DNA from: Glomus cerebriforme
Lineage: Eukaryota; Glomeromycota; Glomeromycetes; Glomerales; Glomeraceae
Assembly: GCA_003550305.1 (NCBI GenBank)
Contig: QKYT01000160.1
Span: forward strand, 112,145 to 150,149
DNA length: 38,005 nucleotides
Reading direction: 5' to 3'
Positions 1 to 9,929 of the stretch are shown in pieces (the stretch's first letter is position 1; each line of letters begins with the position of its first letter). Under the pieces are notes generated by a model that was not told the origin of the DNA, did not search any database, and saw only the letters and a list, made by a program, of their open reading frames with translations. Both the position numbers and the translations under genes were made by a program.

Positions 1-540
1 TTTTTAATAATTATATATAATTTTATTTTACTCGTCAAATAAAACAATAAAAATTATTTTGTATAACGATCGATAAATTTTAAATGTTTTTTTTTTATCC
101 ATGATGATATATATTTTATCTTATTTTTTTTATAGAAATCGTGATTGGTTCACTTTATTGTTGCTGTGTCCTCATTTTCTCGAAAAATATTGATTTTTTT
201 TTTAAAAAAAAAATTCAGTTTGAAAGAGAAATATTAAATTATTTACAATAGAAACAATAAAAAAGTTGTACAGTAAAATTTTTTTATCAATATTGGATCG
301 TTATTCGTAGATCTATGGTACTTTTATAATTTTATAATGATTGTTTTTTAAAAAAAAATGTAGAGATACATTTTAGTCAAACTAAATCAACTTCAGTTAA
401 CTGTTTTAAATAAACAAAGTGTAAAAAAAAAAAATTTTTTTTATTAAGTAAAATTTATTATAAATTATTTTATCCTTAAGATGCTTAGTAAGGCTTAGAC
501 ACTTCTTCTTAGATTGATTTTTCTTTAAAAATATTTTTCC
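1..540. other. AT-rich stretch without a visible gene
   Basis: No open frame of note in either direction. Holds a perfect T10A10 junction at 194-213 and a mirror-type A-run/T-run at about 423-441. Otherwise nothing recognised. Confidence 0.6.
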
Positions 541-555
541 GTATGATATATGTTG

Positions 556-735
556 TGAGACCGGCCTAAATTTGACTGTTTTTTGCCAGAAATAACGTTA
601 ATTTGGCTAAAATGGTCATCAAATCCGAAGTTTTAAACTGCAATTGATGACTAATTCTGGTTAAAACTTCTAAAAATATTATAAAATCAGTCCAAATTGT
701 GCCATAATTTAGACGGGTTGACATCTGACGTACAA
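556..735. repeat. MITE-like dispersed repeat, copy 1
   Basis: The segment at about 645-735 matches 4590-4695 over roughly 90 bp: GATGACTAAT, a CTGG core, CCCAAAT-like middle, CATAATTTAG and GACATCTGACG in the same order. At 559-574 a GACCGGCCTAAATTT block is the inverted counterpart of the TTTAGGCCGGTC block of the other copy, so this copy keeps both arms of an inverted-repeat element. Non-coding. The family is inferred only from the two copies in this window. Confidence 0.6.
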
Positions 736-1005
736 ATGTATTAAAGTGTTGGAGTCACTTATAACCGAAAATTGTTCATACTGATTATACTTGTTATATC
801 GTTATGAAGGAATAGTTACGGTTTATCATTTTAATATTAGTATATATATCGTTAATATTTTGACTGCTTTTTCAAAAATACGATACTATTAAAATTTAAT
901 AAAATTTAAAATAATTAATTCCTTTTCGTTGTAATATTCTTTATAACAAAATTTAATACATTTTAAATTTTCTAATTTATTATTTGTAAATCNAAAAAAT
1001 TTTTC

Positions 1006-1095
1006 TATTAGCTGCACGCATCTTTTCAGGGCCGGAATTACGATAATGTCAGTCAGTTACTAAAATAAGTAATAAATTTCCGGCTGAAATTATTA
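1006..1095. repeat. Dispersed repeat, inverted partner of 5806-5895
   Basis: Reads CTATTAGCTGCACGCAT, then GGCCGGAATTACGATAATG, then TCAGTCAG and AGTAATAAA. The reverse complement of 5806-5895 gives CTATTAGCTGTACGCAT, GAATTATGATAATG, TCAGTCAG and AGTAATAAA in the same order. The two copies are in opposite orientation about 4.8 kb apart. Confidence 0.7.
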
Positions 1096-1217
1096 AAAAA
1101 GGAAAGATTTACATGATCATTATACTCAAACTCCTTTTTGTTTCTGAATATGGGAATACAAAAAATTACATAAATCACGAAAAAAAAATAACTCTAAAAA
1201 AACTGACAGACTAGAAT

Positions 1218-1448
1218 TTACCAAACCTTTAATTTTAAGATCGGAAATTCTTTTGATATTAGTTTAGTCGGTCTAATAATAACGTAGATCGCTCCAAAGT
1301 CTCTCTCTCTCCCCGATATTTCTTCACGTGACATTACGATCGGTAAAATTTTTTCCCTCAATAGTATATATGGAATAACCATCATCCCATCTAACTTTAT
1401 TATGATGAGAAAATCGGAAAATGATTTCATAGTGATAAATAATACCAT
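1218..1448 (-). CDS. Hypothetical protein or gene fragment, unrecognised
   Basis: Open frame of about 76 residues from ATG at 1446-1448, with a hydrophobic start, the motif SREEISGRERDFGAIYVI in the second half and a basic C-terminus ending LKLKVW. Amino-acid composition looks more like protein than AT-rich noise, but I do not recognise a family. The sequence upstream on the same strand (to about 2291) keeps protein-like pieces interrupted by stops, so this may be the last piece of a decayed gene. No introns could be fixed. Confidence 0.25.
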   Translation of the reverse strand: MVLFITMKSFSDFLIIIKLDGMMVIPYILLREKILPIVMSREEISGRERDFGAIYVIIRPTKLISKEFPILKLKVW

Positions 1449-1449
1449 A

Positions 1450-2000
1450 CAATCCAATTTTTGTTCTATGCATGTAGCTTTTTTATAATTTGCTTTTGTT
1501 TCTTAAAACGCCATTTAAAACCTATAATCTCCGAAAATTTTAAATCATACCTCCAATTGATAGGAGAACTTAACCAAATTTAATTTTCATAAACTTTATC
1601 TTTATTAATCAGAATATCATGCACGAAAATAATATGCAAAATCTCCATGCTTCTAAAGCTTCGAAACAAATCTGGAATCTCTTTTCCGAAATTTCCGCGT
1701 AAGTTATAATCCGTATTTCCGACTGATAAAAATTTTAACCAAATTTGATTTTATAAATATTTTTTCACATGCTAATTTAATAAAATTTAACAATAAAAAA
1801 TCAACAACAATACAAACATTTTATTCGACTATTTAATATATATCTAAATATGTTTTTTGTGATTACATTTTGTAGCGCAGTCCCGTAGTAATTTTGGATA
1901 AGCAATAAATTTATAAAATTATAAAACACAACATATTAATAAAATTAATCTATTAAAAATTACTATTTATACTGAAATTTAATAAAAAATATTACAAAAA
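1450..2000 (-). pseudogene. Decayed coding stretch with repeated SNLVK-like phrase
   Basis: On the minus strand the phrase KSNLVKI or LNLVKF is encoded at about 1570-1590 and 1735-1755, and again at about 2236-2256 in the neighbouring ORF. KQKQ followed by IIKK or LLK is encoded near 1484-1500 and 2256-2275. The repeats lie in broken frames with several stops, which suggests an old duplicated gene that has decayed. No family recognised. Confidence 0.25.
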
Positions 2001-2011
2001 TCGGATCTTGG

Positions 2012-2060
2012 GCTTGCGCCGGCCGGATCCGGCCGGGCCGAGTCCGGGCCGATTTTAAGC
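2012..2060. repeat. GC-rich CCGG palindrome island
   Basis: An abrupt GC- and CpG-rich patch in AT-rich surroundings. It contains a perfect 18-bp palindrome, CCGGCCGGATCCGGCCGG, at 2019-2036, followed by GGGCCG and GTCCGGGCCG. On the minus strand it encodes a Gly/Pro/Arg-rich low-complexity run followed by AQDPIFVI, which looks like a low-complexity repeat rather than a conserved protein. Confidence 0.6.
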
Positions 2061-2093
2061 CTAAACTTGGCCCATCCGCAGTATTAATAATCT

Positions 2094-2291
2094 CTATTTG
2101 TCTGTATAAAATATGTATAGAAAAGTAACCTCGAATAAAATTTTTTTCCAAAATTCATTGTCTTTAATTAAAACGACATGAGCGGTTTTTCTCTTATTTG
2201 TTAATGGACACCTTATGATATCATTCGCATAAATCTTAACCAAATTTGATTTTAATAACTGCTTTTGTTTCCTTTTTTTTTGTTGTTGCAA
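2094..2291 (-). CDS. Hypothetical ORF, likely gene fragment
   Basis: Open frame of about 65 residues, lysine- and glutamine-rich at its start (no ATG at the open-frame boundary), then KSNLVKIYANDIIRCPL, TNKRKTAHVVLIKDNEFW and a hydrophobic end. It shares the SNLVK phrase with the decayed stretch downstream (1450-1755), suggesting one duplicated and broken gene. Not recognised. Confidence 0.22.
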   Translation of the reverse strand: MQQQKKRKQKQLLKSNLVKIYANDIIRCPLTNKRKTAHVVLIKDNEFWKKILFEVTFLYIFYTDK

Positions 2292-2440
2292 TTAGTATAT
2301 AAACGAACAGATTTTTTCAACTCAAATCTTTAAAATTTTCAAAATATTTGACATCCTAGATTTTTTTAATAACATTAAAAAAACTTTAGAATCATTTTAT
2401 TACATAACTTCACAATCAAATATCCCAACTTTATAGCATT

Positions 2441-2842
2441 ATGGATCAAAAATATCTCAGTGATGATGTATTTGAACTCATAAAAGATTTTGACCATCGT
2501 AATTTAACTGAAGAACAAATATCGTTAATTGACAAACTTATATTAAATGAAGAATTGAAAGAACGTTATAAAGAGTATGGTTTATGTAAAGAATGCAAAC
2601 AACCCAACACTGGAATTTTTATTAAACACTGGTGCCAGCAATGTAATGCTAAACGTTCTCAACAAAATTCCAAAAATTATACAAGCCGAATCCAAGAATC
2701 ACAGCCTAATACAAACGGAAAAGAAAAATTAAAATATAATTATAATAAAAAGGGTACATATTCTATACATCCTCAAGCTATTTATACAAGTAGACTATTT
2801 AATTTTAAGAATTTACCCGAACCAAAAAATTTAGATGATTAA
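2441..2842 (+). CDS. Kinase-family protein lacking the kinase domain (CKEC zinc-ribbon-like)
   Basis: Intact 133-residue frame from ATG 2441. Residues about 45-70 read ERYKEYGLCKECKQPNTG, then HWCQQCNAKR, a C-x2-C...C-x2-C pair that could bind zinc, followed by QQNSKNYTS. This matches, from recalled knowledge, the N-terminal flank of the large Rhizophagus protein-kinase family, where the block is followed by a kinase domain. Here the sequence passes after about 30 polar residues into HPQAIYTSRLFNFKNLPEP, which resembles the C-terminal tail of the same family. The whole kinase domain (about 250 residues expected) is absent, with no VAIK, HRD or DFG motif. After the stop, frame continues as a tail-like EDSAFYYF and IDFTDLNIN, so the tail is probably cut short by a point change. 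It may be a processed or deleted kinase relic, or a short zinc-binding protein in its own right. Confidence 0.7.
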   Translation: MDQKYLSDDVFELIKDFDHRNLTEEQISLIDKLILNEELKERYKEYGLCKECKQPNTGIFIKHWCQQCNAKRSQQNSKNYTSRIQESQPNTNGKEKLKYNYNKKGTYSIHPQAIYTSRLFNFKNLPEPKNLDD

Positions 2843-4140
2843 GAAGATTCAGCTTTTTATTACTTTAAAATAATGTTAATTGATTTTACTGACCTTAATA
2901 TTAATTAAACCTAAACAGAATTCATCACAACTAAATTTTAAAAATTCTTGAACAGAATAAAGTATCAAAATCAACAAAGTACTATTTCAGATTCATCTAA
3001 CTTCTTTTTATATTCATAAAGAGAGGTTATCAAATTGATACCTATTTATAGTATTTATAGTATAATTCATCAATAAATTTTATTCTCCGTAATTCCAATT
3101 TACTTTTGAATAATTTTATATCGTTTTTATAACTGTGTAAAACAGATGGAGGGTTTTTACTGAACACCCGCATCAATGGGCTTACGTTCAGAAGGAAAAC
3201 TATTCAAAGACAGATTATCAACTATTAGCTAAATCACATCAACAAACTCGGCTGTTAAAGATTATATATATCATTATTATTGAAAATGTAATTTTTTATT
3301 TTCATACTATATAGTATATTTTTTTTGATTTTTTATTTCTTTGTAACACTTTATAATAGACTTTACAGTTTTTTTTTAAATTTCTTTAATGGCATACCAT
3401 TTCTTGCATTTTTATTAAAATATTATAGACTATAATAAATTTATACTAAGATACCTACTACAAGTAAAGTTCGTTCTATTACAATGCATCTGTCAAAGTT
3501 TCTGCTATCCCTATTAATAAAATTTTCACAATTTAAAATCTAGACTGCATTTCCATAAAACTATGTATTATTTATTATTGATATTGCCGAGAATTTTATA
3601 TATCTTCATAAAATCTCCACTGATTTTTTTTTGAATAAAAAATTATTGAGGAAGGAGGTTTCAAGAAGCATGTAATATTATTTTTCCTTTACAATTTAAT
3701 AACTCATATTATTATAGAACTTATTTATACATAAAATAATAATAAAATTTATTGTAATAAAATATATATAAATAATGATCTTCGAAAAAATTCAAAAAAA
3801 AAATCATTCATTGTTTTACATACCTCAAATAAAATATCACTAATCTACTACTTAAGTTAAGGAGTAAATTTTCTCCTTTACAGTTTACAGTATGTTTGTG
3901 TAATACAAATCCAAGATCAATAAATTTTTTATTCTTCGATATATTGCAAATTCATCTGGGCATTCTGAAAGTACTGGTGAAAACAAAGCCAAAAATCTCC
4001 TGCTAGACCAAATTATTTATTTCATGATATCCTATTTGTTTCCATAAGTTTACCAAGTCAGAACATATAACAATTGCGCGAGCTAAGATATCATACCCGT
4101 CTTTTCTGGGTATTCATAACATGTTGAATATTGAACGCTT
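2843..4140. other. Mostly non-coding; one exon-like frame
   Basis: A remnant of the kinase-family tail extends to about 2910. At 3146-3314 (plus) an open frame preceded by an AAACAG acceptor-like site reads WRVFTEHPHQWAYVQKENY and then LLAKSHQQTRLLK before becoming hydrophobic; it looks protein-like but is unrecognised. The rest is AT-rich with no feature seen. Confidence 0.3.
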
Positions 4141-4149
4141 TTTGTTGTT

Positions 4150-4255
4150 GCAGGAGGGAAGGGTGAACCAGTTAGGAGAGACTCGACTATCTGACTGGGT
4201 TTTCCTTGCCTGAAATGAGGAAGACCTCATATACGGTATAAAGAAGTTAAAGGGG
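4150..4255. other. G-rich segment with two tandem short hairpins
   Basis: A stretch with far more G and C than its surroundings. AACCAGT...ACTGGGTT can form one stem (about 4167-4202), followed at once by TGAGG-AAGA-CCTCA (about 4215-4228). No tRNA, ribozyme core or coding frame recognised. It could be part of a transposable element or a structured transcript. Confidence 0.3.
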
Positions 4256-4576
4256 AATTTAAAGTGTTTCTAGTTTATAAAAGGAGAGTTCTATTTTTAA
4301 TAAAAAATCATAATTAACTTTTATTGATTATGCAATGTATTACTTAATTTAAAGTAAATTTCTATAGCTAGTTAATGACTCAGTCATGATTAAATGATGG
4401 ATAAATTGAAAAAAAATCACTTTATCATAATCAAGAGACGTCGTTATTTCGATTATTTCGTTAATAAAATTTACGCGTAAACGATGATAGACTCCAAATA
4501 CTTTCAAAGTTTTAAATGTCGCATATTGATTATCACATCACTGCGATAATTCCTCAATTTTTATGTCAACTGACAG

Positions 4577-4697
4577 TTGACGCGCGTCAGATGACTAATG
4601 CTGGCTAAACCTTCTTAGGGCATTATAAAGATCAGCCCAAATGGGCCCATAATTTAGGCCGGTCGATGTCTGACGCAAATCGACATCTGACGCACAA
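4577..4697. repeat. MITE-like dispersed repeat, copy 2
   Basis: Homologous to 645-735. Ends are inverted: CGCGTCAGATG on the left and CATCTGACGCAC on the right, with a partial duplication of GATGTCTGACGCA/GACATCTGACGCA inside the right end. The core reads CTAATGCTGGC, CAGCCCAAATGGGCCC and TTTAGGCCGG. Non-coding. Confidence 0.6.
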
Positions 4698-4967
4698 CAT
4701 TTACATTAATAATAAAATTTAAACTGAAAGGATAATACTATTCATGTACCATTCGCCATAGCGGTAAACATTTGAACTTTAAAAAAAAAATTGAATGTCA
4801 GTCAGATATTGTAATGATATCATTTCTTGATAAAAATTTTCTAATATCAGATTTTATTGCTCCCTCGTTAACGTTTACAATGTAATTTCGGATTTAGTTG
4901 TGTAATTGAGTGTTTGTTGTGTAACATTTGAATATGTTGCATTTGATTTTTTGTTGTGATAGTTTCC

Positions 4968-5270
4968 ATGTTTATCAAAAAGCAGGTAATAAAAAACAGA
5001 ATGGAAAAACAAAGGTACGCAAAAATGCAAGAGAAAGAGTTTTATAGTAAAGTGTGTGTTGCTGGAAGCATCAAATTTGTCGTCGACAAAGCAATTGAAG
5101 AAGACATTGATTTGTTGAACAGTAACAAATTCAGTTGTAACATAGCAACAATATTAGCAGTAGTGGCAGTAAACTTGAAAATTTTACCCAAGTGTAAAAT
5201 TTATATCACTAAGAATAGTGCTTGGCTTGATAATGATCTTAAATATATCAACAAATTAAAGAAATCCTGA
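4968..5270 (+). pseudogene. RNase H-like remnant of a LINE-type element (tentative)
   Basis: Open frame of 100 residues from ATG 4968. The second half reads SNKFSCNIATILAVVAVNLK, then PKCKIYITKNSAWLDND. Spacing resembles LINE RNase H domains of this lineage, in which a Ser/Arg-Ala-Glu helix is followed about 20 residues later by an IYTDS strand carrying a catalytic Asp. Here the equivalent is ITKNS, so the Asp is lost, and the Glu position is also not kept, consistent with decay. An AG acceptor-like site just upstream (about 4962) leaves open that the true start lies further 5'. Sequence after the stop has several short frames only. Assignment rests on pattern similarity and is uncertain; the RNase H fragment at the window's right end is a better example. 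Confidence 0.35.
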
Positions 5271-5660
5271 CAAACGTATCTAAAGATGCTCCCATGTCAT
5301 TCGAACAGGCACATAAAAGAAATGATGTGAAAGAATTAAATTTGTTGTATTGAAGTACTGTTCTAATAAGCTCGGATATAGATTGACAAACTTAAGAAAA
5401 ATATAACCGATTATAAAGATGAAATATACTGTAAATTAAATCTTAGATTATGATAAAACTAAAATTTGCGTTGATAATATGTATGAGAAAAAACCTGCTA
5501 TATCTAGGGTTTGTTACGATTATTATCAAATTGTAAAACTTCAAAATAACAAATTAAATCAAGAGTTAGGAAATGTTTACTTTAAAATAATAAATAAATT
5601 CATTGAATAAATAGAATTCAGTAAAAACGAATTTAAGTTTGCCTCTGGATATAGGATATT
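5271..5660. other. AT-rich, no gene seen
   Basis: Short protein-like phrases follow the RNase H-like frame (for example SFEQAHKRNDVKELNLLY) but are broken by stops. Nothing else recognised. Confidence 0.4.
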
Positions 5661-5682
5661 TACAGTAATTCGGGCCAAATTT

Positions 5683-5702
5683 ATAATTCTGGCCAGAATT
5701 AT
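5683..5702. repeat. Perfect 20-bp palindrome
   Basis: ATAATTCTGGCCAGAATTAT is its own reverse complement. The half-site GGCCAGAATTA recurs in degenerate form at several places in the window (about 1031, 7567, 14225, 14312, 18160, 26876). Confidence 0.9.
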
Positions 5703-5805
5703 GATTCAGATCATTTCCTTTTTGGTGATAGCAGTCCACAAGGCACTAGGTTTAAGTTTGCGTATTTTGGTATTTTGAAAAAAAAACTTTCCTTTTTTAG
5801 ACAAT

Positions 5806-5895
5806 TTTTGATAATGCAAGTCAGAATTTTATTACTCATTATAGAATCTGACTGACATTATCATAATTCGAAAAAATGCGTACAGCTAATAGTAA
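5806..5895. repeat. Dispersed repeat, inverted partner of 1006-1095
   Basis: See the 1006-1095 copy. The GGCC core is deleted here, leaving CGAATTATGATAATG on the reverse strand. It lies about 100 bp downstream of the palindrome at 5683-5702 and may be the other end of the same inserted element. Confidence 0.65.
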
Positions 5896-6249
5896 AATTC
5901 GGTTGACCCATATATATATTTCTGGGTCCTAATTTAATTAGTCTCAGAATTAATTAGTCATCTGCTTATCACCCCAAATTAGTGTTCATTCAATTCTATC
6001 GGCTGCACAAAACACATGAAGATTTGAGTTTTTACATCAAAATACTGGTTTGATACCGGTAATAATAATCAAATTTGAATAACCCCCCTTAAATTGAGTT
6101 TTGCATGTACTGTATTCGTTACTGTCACAATTAAATATCTATTATATATTTATAGAGATGAGCCGACGAAAATAATTGCTCTTCCTTGCGTAATATTATA
6201 TAAAATTTACTATATCATCATTCCCAATTCTCTCTTTTTTTTGATTAAT

Positions 6250-6720
6250 TATAACACCTCGTTATTCTAAATGAATTTTTATGAAGATGAGGATGATTGT
6301 ATTATGTAAAAGAGGAAGTTGAAATATCAAACTGGAACCTACTTTTAAAAAATAATGATATAATAGAAGATATCGCTACAAACAAGTGCTGACCTAAAGT
6401 TTGGGCAGAGATATATCGCAACACATTTAATAATCTTCATAAATAAATTTTAGTTCAATTTTATATTAAAATTTTTTTTAAATTTTTATAATACTATAAA
6501 ATTCTCGATAAGAGGATTCTAATGCGTCAATTCATGAGGATCAATAGCGATATAATTCAATCTCGAACTATTTTATCATCTGGCGTAGTTTTATGAGATA
6601 TGTATTACCAGGGAATGATCAAATTATTCATTACGTTTCAAATAAGCAATCTAGTATGTTACTCGATATGTTCTTAAAAGAATTTTAAGAAGTGGATAAC
6701 AATAGTTTAAGAAATTCACC
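6250..6720 (+). pseudogene. Decayed gene-family copy 1 (unrecognised)
   Basis: Plus-strand frames read EVEISNWNLLLKNND, IIEDIATNKC, stop, PKVWAEIYRNTFNNLHK (about 6313-6444), and later SFMRYVLPGNDQIIHYVSNK, then SSMLLDMFLKEF (about 6588-6690). The same two blocks recur at 8620-8800 and 9770-9925 with substitutions and frameshifts, so this is a duplicated coding sequence in decay. The family is not recognised. Confidence 0.45.
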
Positions 6721-6947
6721 CTCGACGTTGGTGTTCACTACAACAATTCCCTTGATCTTGATGATCAAATGCCCCTGCAGTTTGCAAAAATATTTTTAAT
6801 TATATTAATATTATTTTCAAGAGTCTTTTCCTTGAAGTTAAATTTAACGAGATTTTGTCTGTGTATACATGGAGTATCAAAAAATATCTTGACATGACGA
6901 CGGGGAAAGGGTAAATCCGATTTTTCTATAAGTTCCCGCAGAAATGA

Positions 6948-7109
6948 AATTGCCAAGACAAGTACAAAGCGGAAATTAACAAATCAAGAAATCCCTGTCG
7001 CAAATTAAAAAGGGAAAAAGGGAAAAAGCGGAACTACCAGGAACTTCAAATATGCCCAAAGATGTTTGCATCAAAAAGTGAACTACAAGTCCTACATCAG
7101 CTAAAATGA
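6948..7109 (+). pseudogene. Open frame fragment, basic, unrecognised
   Basis: Open frame of about 53 residues: KYKAEINKSRNPCRKLKREK, then KRNYQELQICPKMF and SELQVLHQLK, stop, then IDQRIEDPNIWNDKNFMLK in the same frame to a second stop near 7190. The continuation after the stop suggests a broken exon. No family recognised. No start codon is supported. Confidence 0.22.
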
Positions 7110-7199
7110 ATAGACCAAAGAATAGAAGATCCAAACATATGGAATGATAAGAACTTTATGCTAAAAGTATCCGTCTTCTTGTTTGTCTAAATAAAATAC

Positions 7200-7545
7200 A
7201 TCTAATAACAAGGGAATTACCCATCTCCTTGTTTAACTAAAGTAAAAAAAAAAAAAAGAAAGAAAAAGAAAAATGGGATTTATTAATAATGTTTTGTGAA
7301 AGTGTTCAAAATAATTATGAACAGTAAATATTGCAAATTCAAAATTTATATGTTTTGATTTGAATAAACAGGAATAATAACAGAAATTTAATTTATTTAG
7401 CAGAGTTGCGTCAACAACTCGTTTTATTAGTGAATAATTACTTTTTTATACATAGTATATATCTTCATTTATAATAATCATATACTTTTTTTTATGATAA
7501 TTTTTTATTATTTATAGGCGATCAGAATCATAATTTATATAAATA
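7200..7545. other. AT-rich intergenic stretch
   Basis: Contains an A-rich purine run at about 7243-7272. No gene or repeat recognised. Confidence 0.4.
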
Positions 7546-7547
7546 TC

Positions 7548-7644
7548 ACCGCAGGTGATTGAATTTCGGCCAGAGTTTTATTACATTTTTTAGTTCTGCC
7601 CGAAATTCAACCATAATGCTGGTATAGTGATGATCACCTACGGT
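7548..7644. repeat. Hairpin MITE, family of 18610-18755
   Basis: Inverted ends ACCGCAGGTGAT and ATCACCTACGGT enclose a second inverted pair, TGAATTTCGGCCAGAG and TTCTGCCCGAAATTCA. The right arm shares AATGCTGGTA, then GATGATC, with the right arm of the 18610-18755 element, so both belong to one family; the left arm here has lost about 25 bp. Confidence 0.75.
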
Positions 7645-8615
7645 TTAAAAAATTTATAAAATCAAAAAATCGGCTTTGGCACGGTAGTCACCGTTTATGA
7701 CATGAGAAATTTCGCGTCATGCTAGTTTACAATTAAACCTAACTTTTTATATACTGATAAAGTCATAAATGATTAAAATTTATTCGACTCGCATTTTTTA
7801 TGTTGAAAAAAATCTTAAAATATTGTATAAATACTTCATAAAGAATCCGTTTCCAATTAAGTCGATAAAATTAAATTTTATTTTAATAATACTCGATTAA
7901 ACATTAATCCTACACCACTCCAAACCTTCAAGTAGTGCATACAATCGCTACTTTTATGAGTAAACTTCCTATAGTTTCTATACAAAATATATATATATAT
8001 ATTATTATTATTTGGACGTGTTTTTCCCATGCGTTTAAAAAAAAATAAGGTCCTTTTTTTTATTTTAATACATACATACCATGTATATAAATTACATGAT
8101 TTCATTTACATTATTTCATAAAATCACTCATAATTAATATGCAAAACCGCAAAATTAATCTATGAAAATAATAAAATAATAATAAATTGAGAGTAAAGTT
8201 GATTTACTAAAATTTTTTATAAAAGTCCCCTTTATGATAAAAAAAATTCTCACAGTCAAACCTTATTGAGGTTCATTCAAAATCTGAGCCACAAACTGCT
8301 ACACAAATATACAAACAAACATGCATTACCATGGATCACCCACGAATTAAATTGCGAAAAATTATGTTAATCAAAAACTTAAAAAACTTGTATCATACGG
8401 CTTCCCATTTTTTGTAAAATAAAATGTGATCAGTAACCTAAAAACTTAATTTTATACATTTTATTATACCAGTATCAGTATTTTTCCGAAAGTTTTCCGA
8501 AGGTACGGTCATACAACACAGATCGATGATCTACATATTTAAACAGACCGTCTTCGAAATTTCTCCAGAAAAATACATCATTAAATGACCTAACGAGTCG
8601 AATAATTATGCTGAA
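7645..8615. other. AT-rich intergenic stretch
   Basis: A (TA)n run lies at about 7985-8002. The frame on the minus strand at 7878-8105 is low complexity and not credible. Nothing else seen. Confidence 0.4.
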
Positions 8616-8619
8616 GCTA

Positions 8620-8870
8620 TGAACACCTCGTTACACAAAAATTTAGAATGATAGCAGGAAGTTGAAATGTCAAGCTGGAATTCGTAAAAAAGATGATATA
8701 ATAAAAGATCTGTTTTCGTTACAAACAAACACTGCGTAAAGTTTAGATGTAGGTATATCTCAAACTTTGATGTGCATTTAATATATTCATAAACAAATTG
8801 TAATTTACTTATTTTTTAAATAAAATATAGATTGATTGTTGAAATCAATTTTTTTTAAATTTTCAGTGGA
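8620..8870 (+). pseudogene. Decayed gene-family copy 2, 5' block
   Basis: Shares AACACCTCGTTA, GAAGTTGAAATGTCAAGC, the GATGATATAATA block and GTTACAAACAA with 6253-6400. More frameshifted than copy 1. The matching second block is displaced to 9770-9925. Confidence 0.45.
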
Positions 8871-9245
8871 GATAAAAGCTCTAAACACATGGATGGTCCT
8901 ACGCGCTTTCTCAATCATAATTAATGACTAGTGCTTCCGTCGCTTTTTGTTGAGTAATTATATCAACGAAGTACCACTGGGATTAATCATTCAATTGTAG
9001 AATTCAATATTCCCCGTCAACATTTGATGTAAACACGTTCAAGGGCAAGATCTATTTTTAACATGATGTTTTCTAGAAGGACGAAGGTAAAAAAAAAAAA
9101 GAAATAGGGGAGTAGAGATAATGAAGCGTATGTGTACTCATTTATAATTTTATAAAAGAATATGCATTTATATTTTTAAACTGACCGTATTATTTACTAT
9201 AGGATGTATTTGATCAAGTATGCGTGATGAAATCACGAAAAATGG

Positions 9246-9419
9246 ATGATGGATCCTTTGGAAATTCGTTTCAAATTAATGAACGGTCAAAAATTACCTC
9301 AGAAATGCAAAATAACGGTTACTGAGACACCTGAGACGCTAAATTTCAATACTCGTGATACATGCAAGAAACTCTCTCCAAATATATGTTGTCTGAAACT
9401 TTCATGCGAATTATTTTAA
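9246..9419 (+). CDS. Short ORF or exon, unrecognised
   Basis: 57-residue frame from ATG 9246: MMDPLEIRFKLMNGQKLPQK, then ITVTETPETLNFNTRDTCKK and a Cys-rich end, NICCLKLSCELF. Composition and codon use look protein-like despite the short length. An AG acceptor-like site at about 9201 and a GTAAGG donor-like site at about 9421 flank it, so it could be an internal or terminal exon. It lies inside the segment that separates the two blocks of gene-family copy 2, so it may belong to an inserted element. No family recognised. Confidence 0.25.
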   Translation: MMDPLEIRFKLMNGQKLPQKCKITVTETPETLNFNTRDTCKKLSPNICCLKLSCELF

Positions 9420-9769
9420 AAGTAAGGTATTGTAATACATATTGATATACTGTATTTATATATTTTTTTCAATCAATTATTGTTGTAATTAAAAAAATTT
9501 TCCAGGTTTAACGAAGGGATTAGGAATTTGCATCACAGATAAACCAATGATTTTTAAACGACGGATACTTCTTATTCTATATAAGGTATCGTGTCAATGT
9601 TAAATGGAGCTGTTGAAGTGTTTTAATTGTCATGTAAGTGTGAATAAGTTCTGAACCTGTAAATAACTATTCATCTTTTTTTTTTATACATATAAACATA
9701 GCAAATACTATCTGTTCTAAAACGTTGATCGATCCATTTCGACCCATTTTTTTTATGAGTCCAGCTTCA

Positions 9770-9925
9770 GATTCTAATTAATCGATTCATGAAGTCAGTG
9801 GCATGGTTTAAACTCGAACCATTTATCAGCCGTCGTAGCTTTAATGAGATATTTATTTACCAGGGAATGATTATATTATTCAAATGAACAATTTAACAAG
9901 GAGAATATGAATTACATATGATATG
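9770..9925 (+). pseudogene. Decayed gene-family copy 2, 3' block
   Basis: Shares GATTCTAAT, ATTCATGA, CGTAGCTTTAATGAGATAT and TTACCAGGGAATGAT with 6508-6640. Separated from its 5' block by about 900 bp that copy 1 lacks. Confidence 0.45.
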
Positions 9926-9929
9926 TCTA

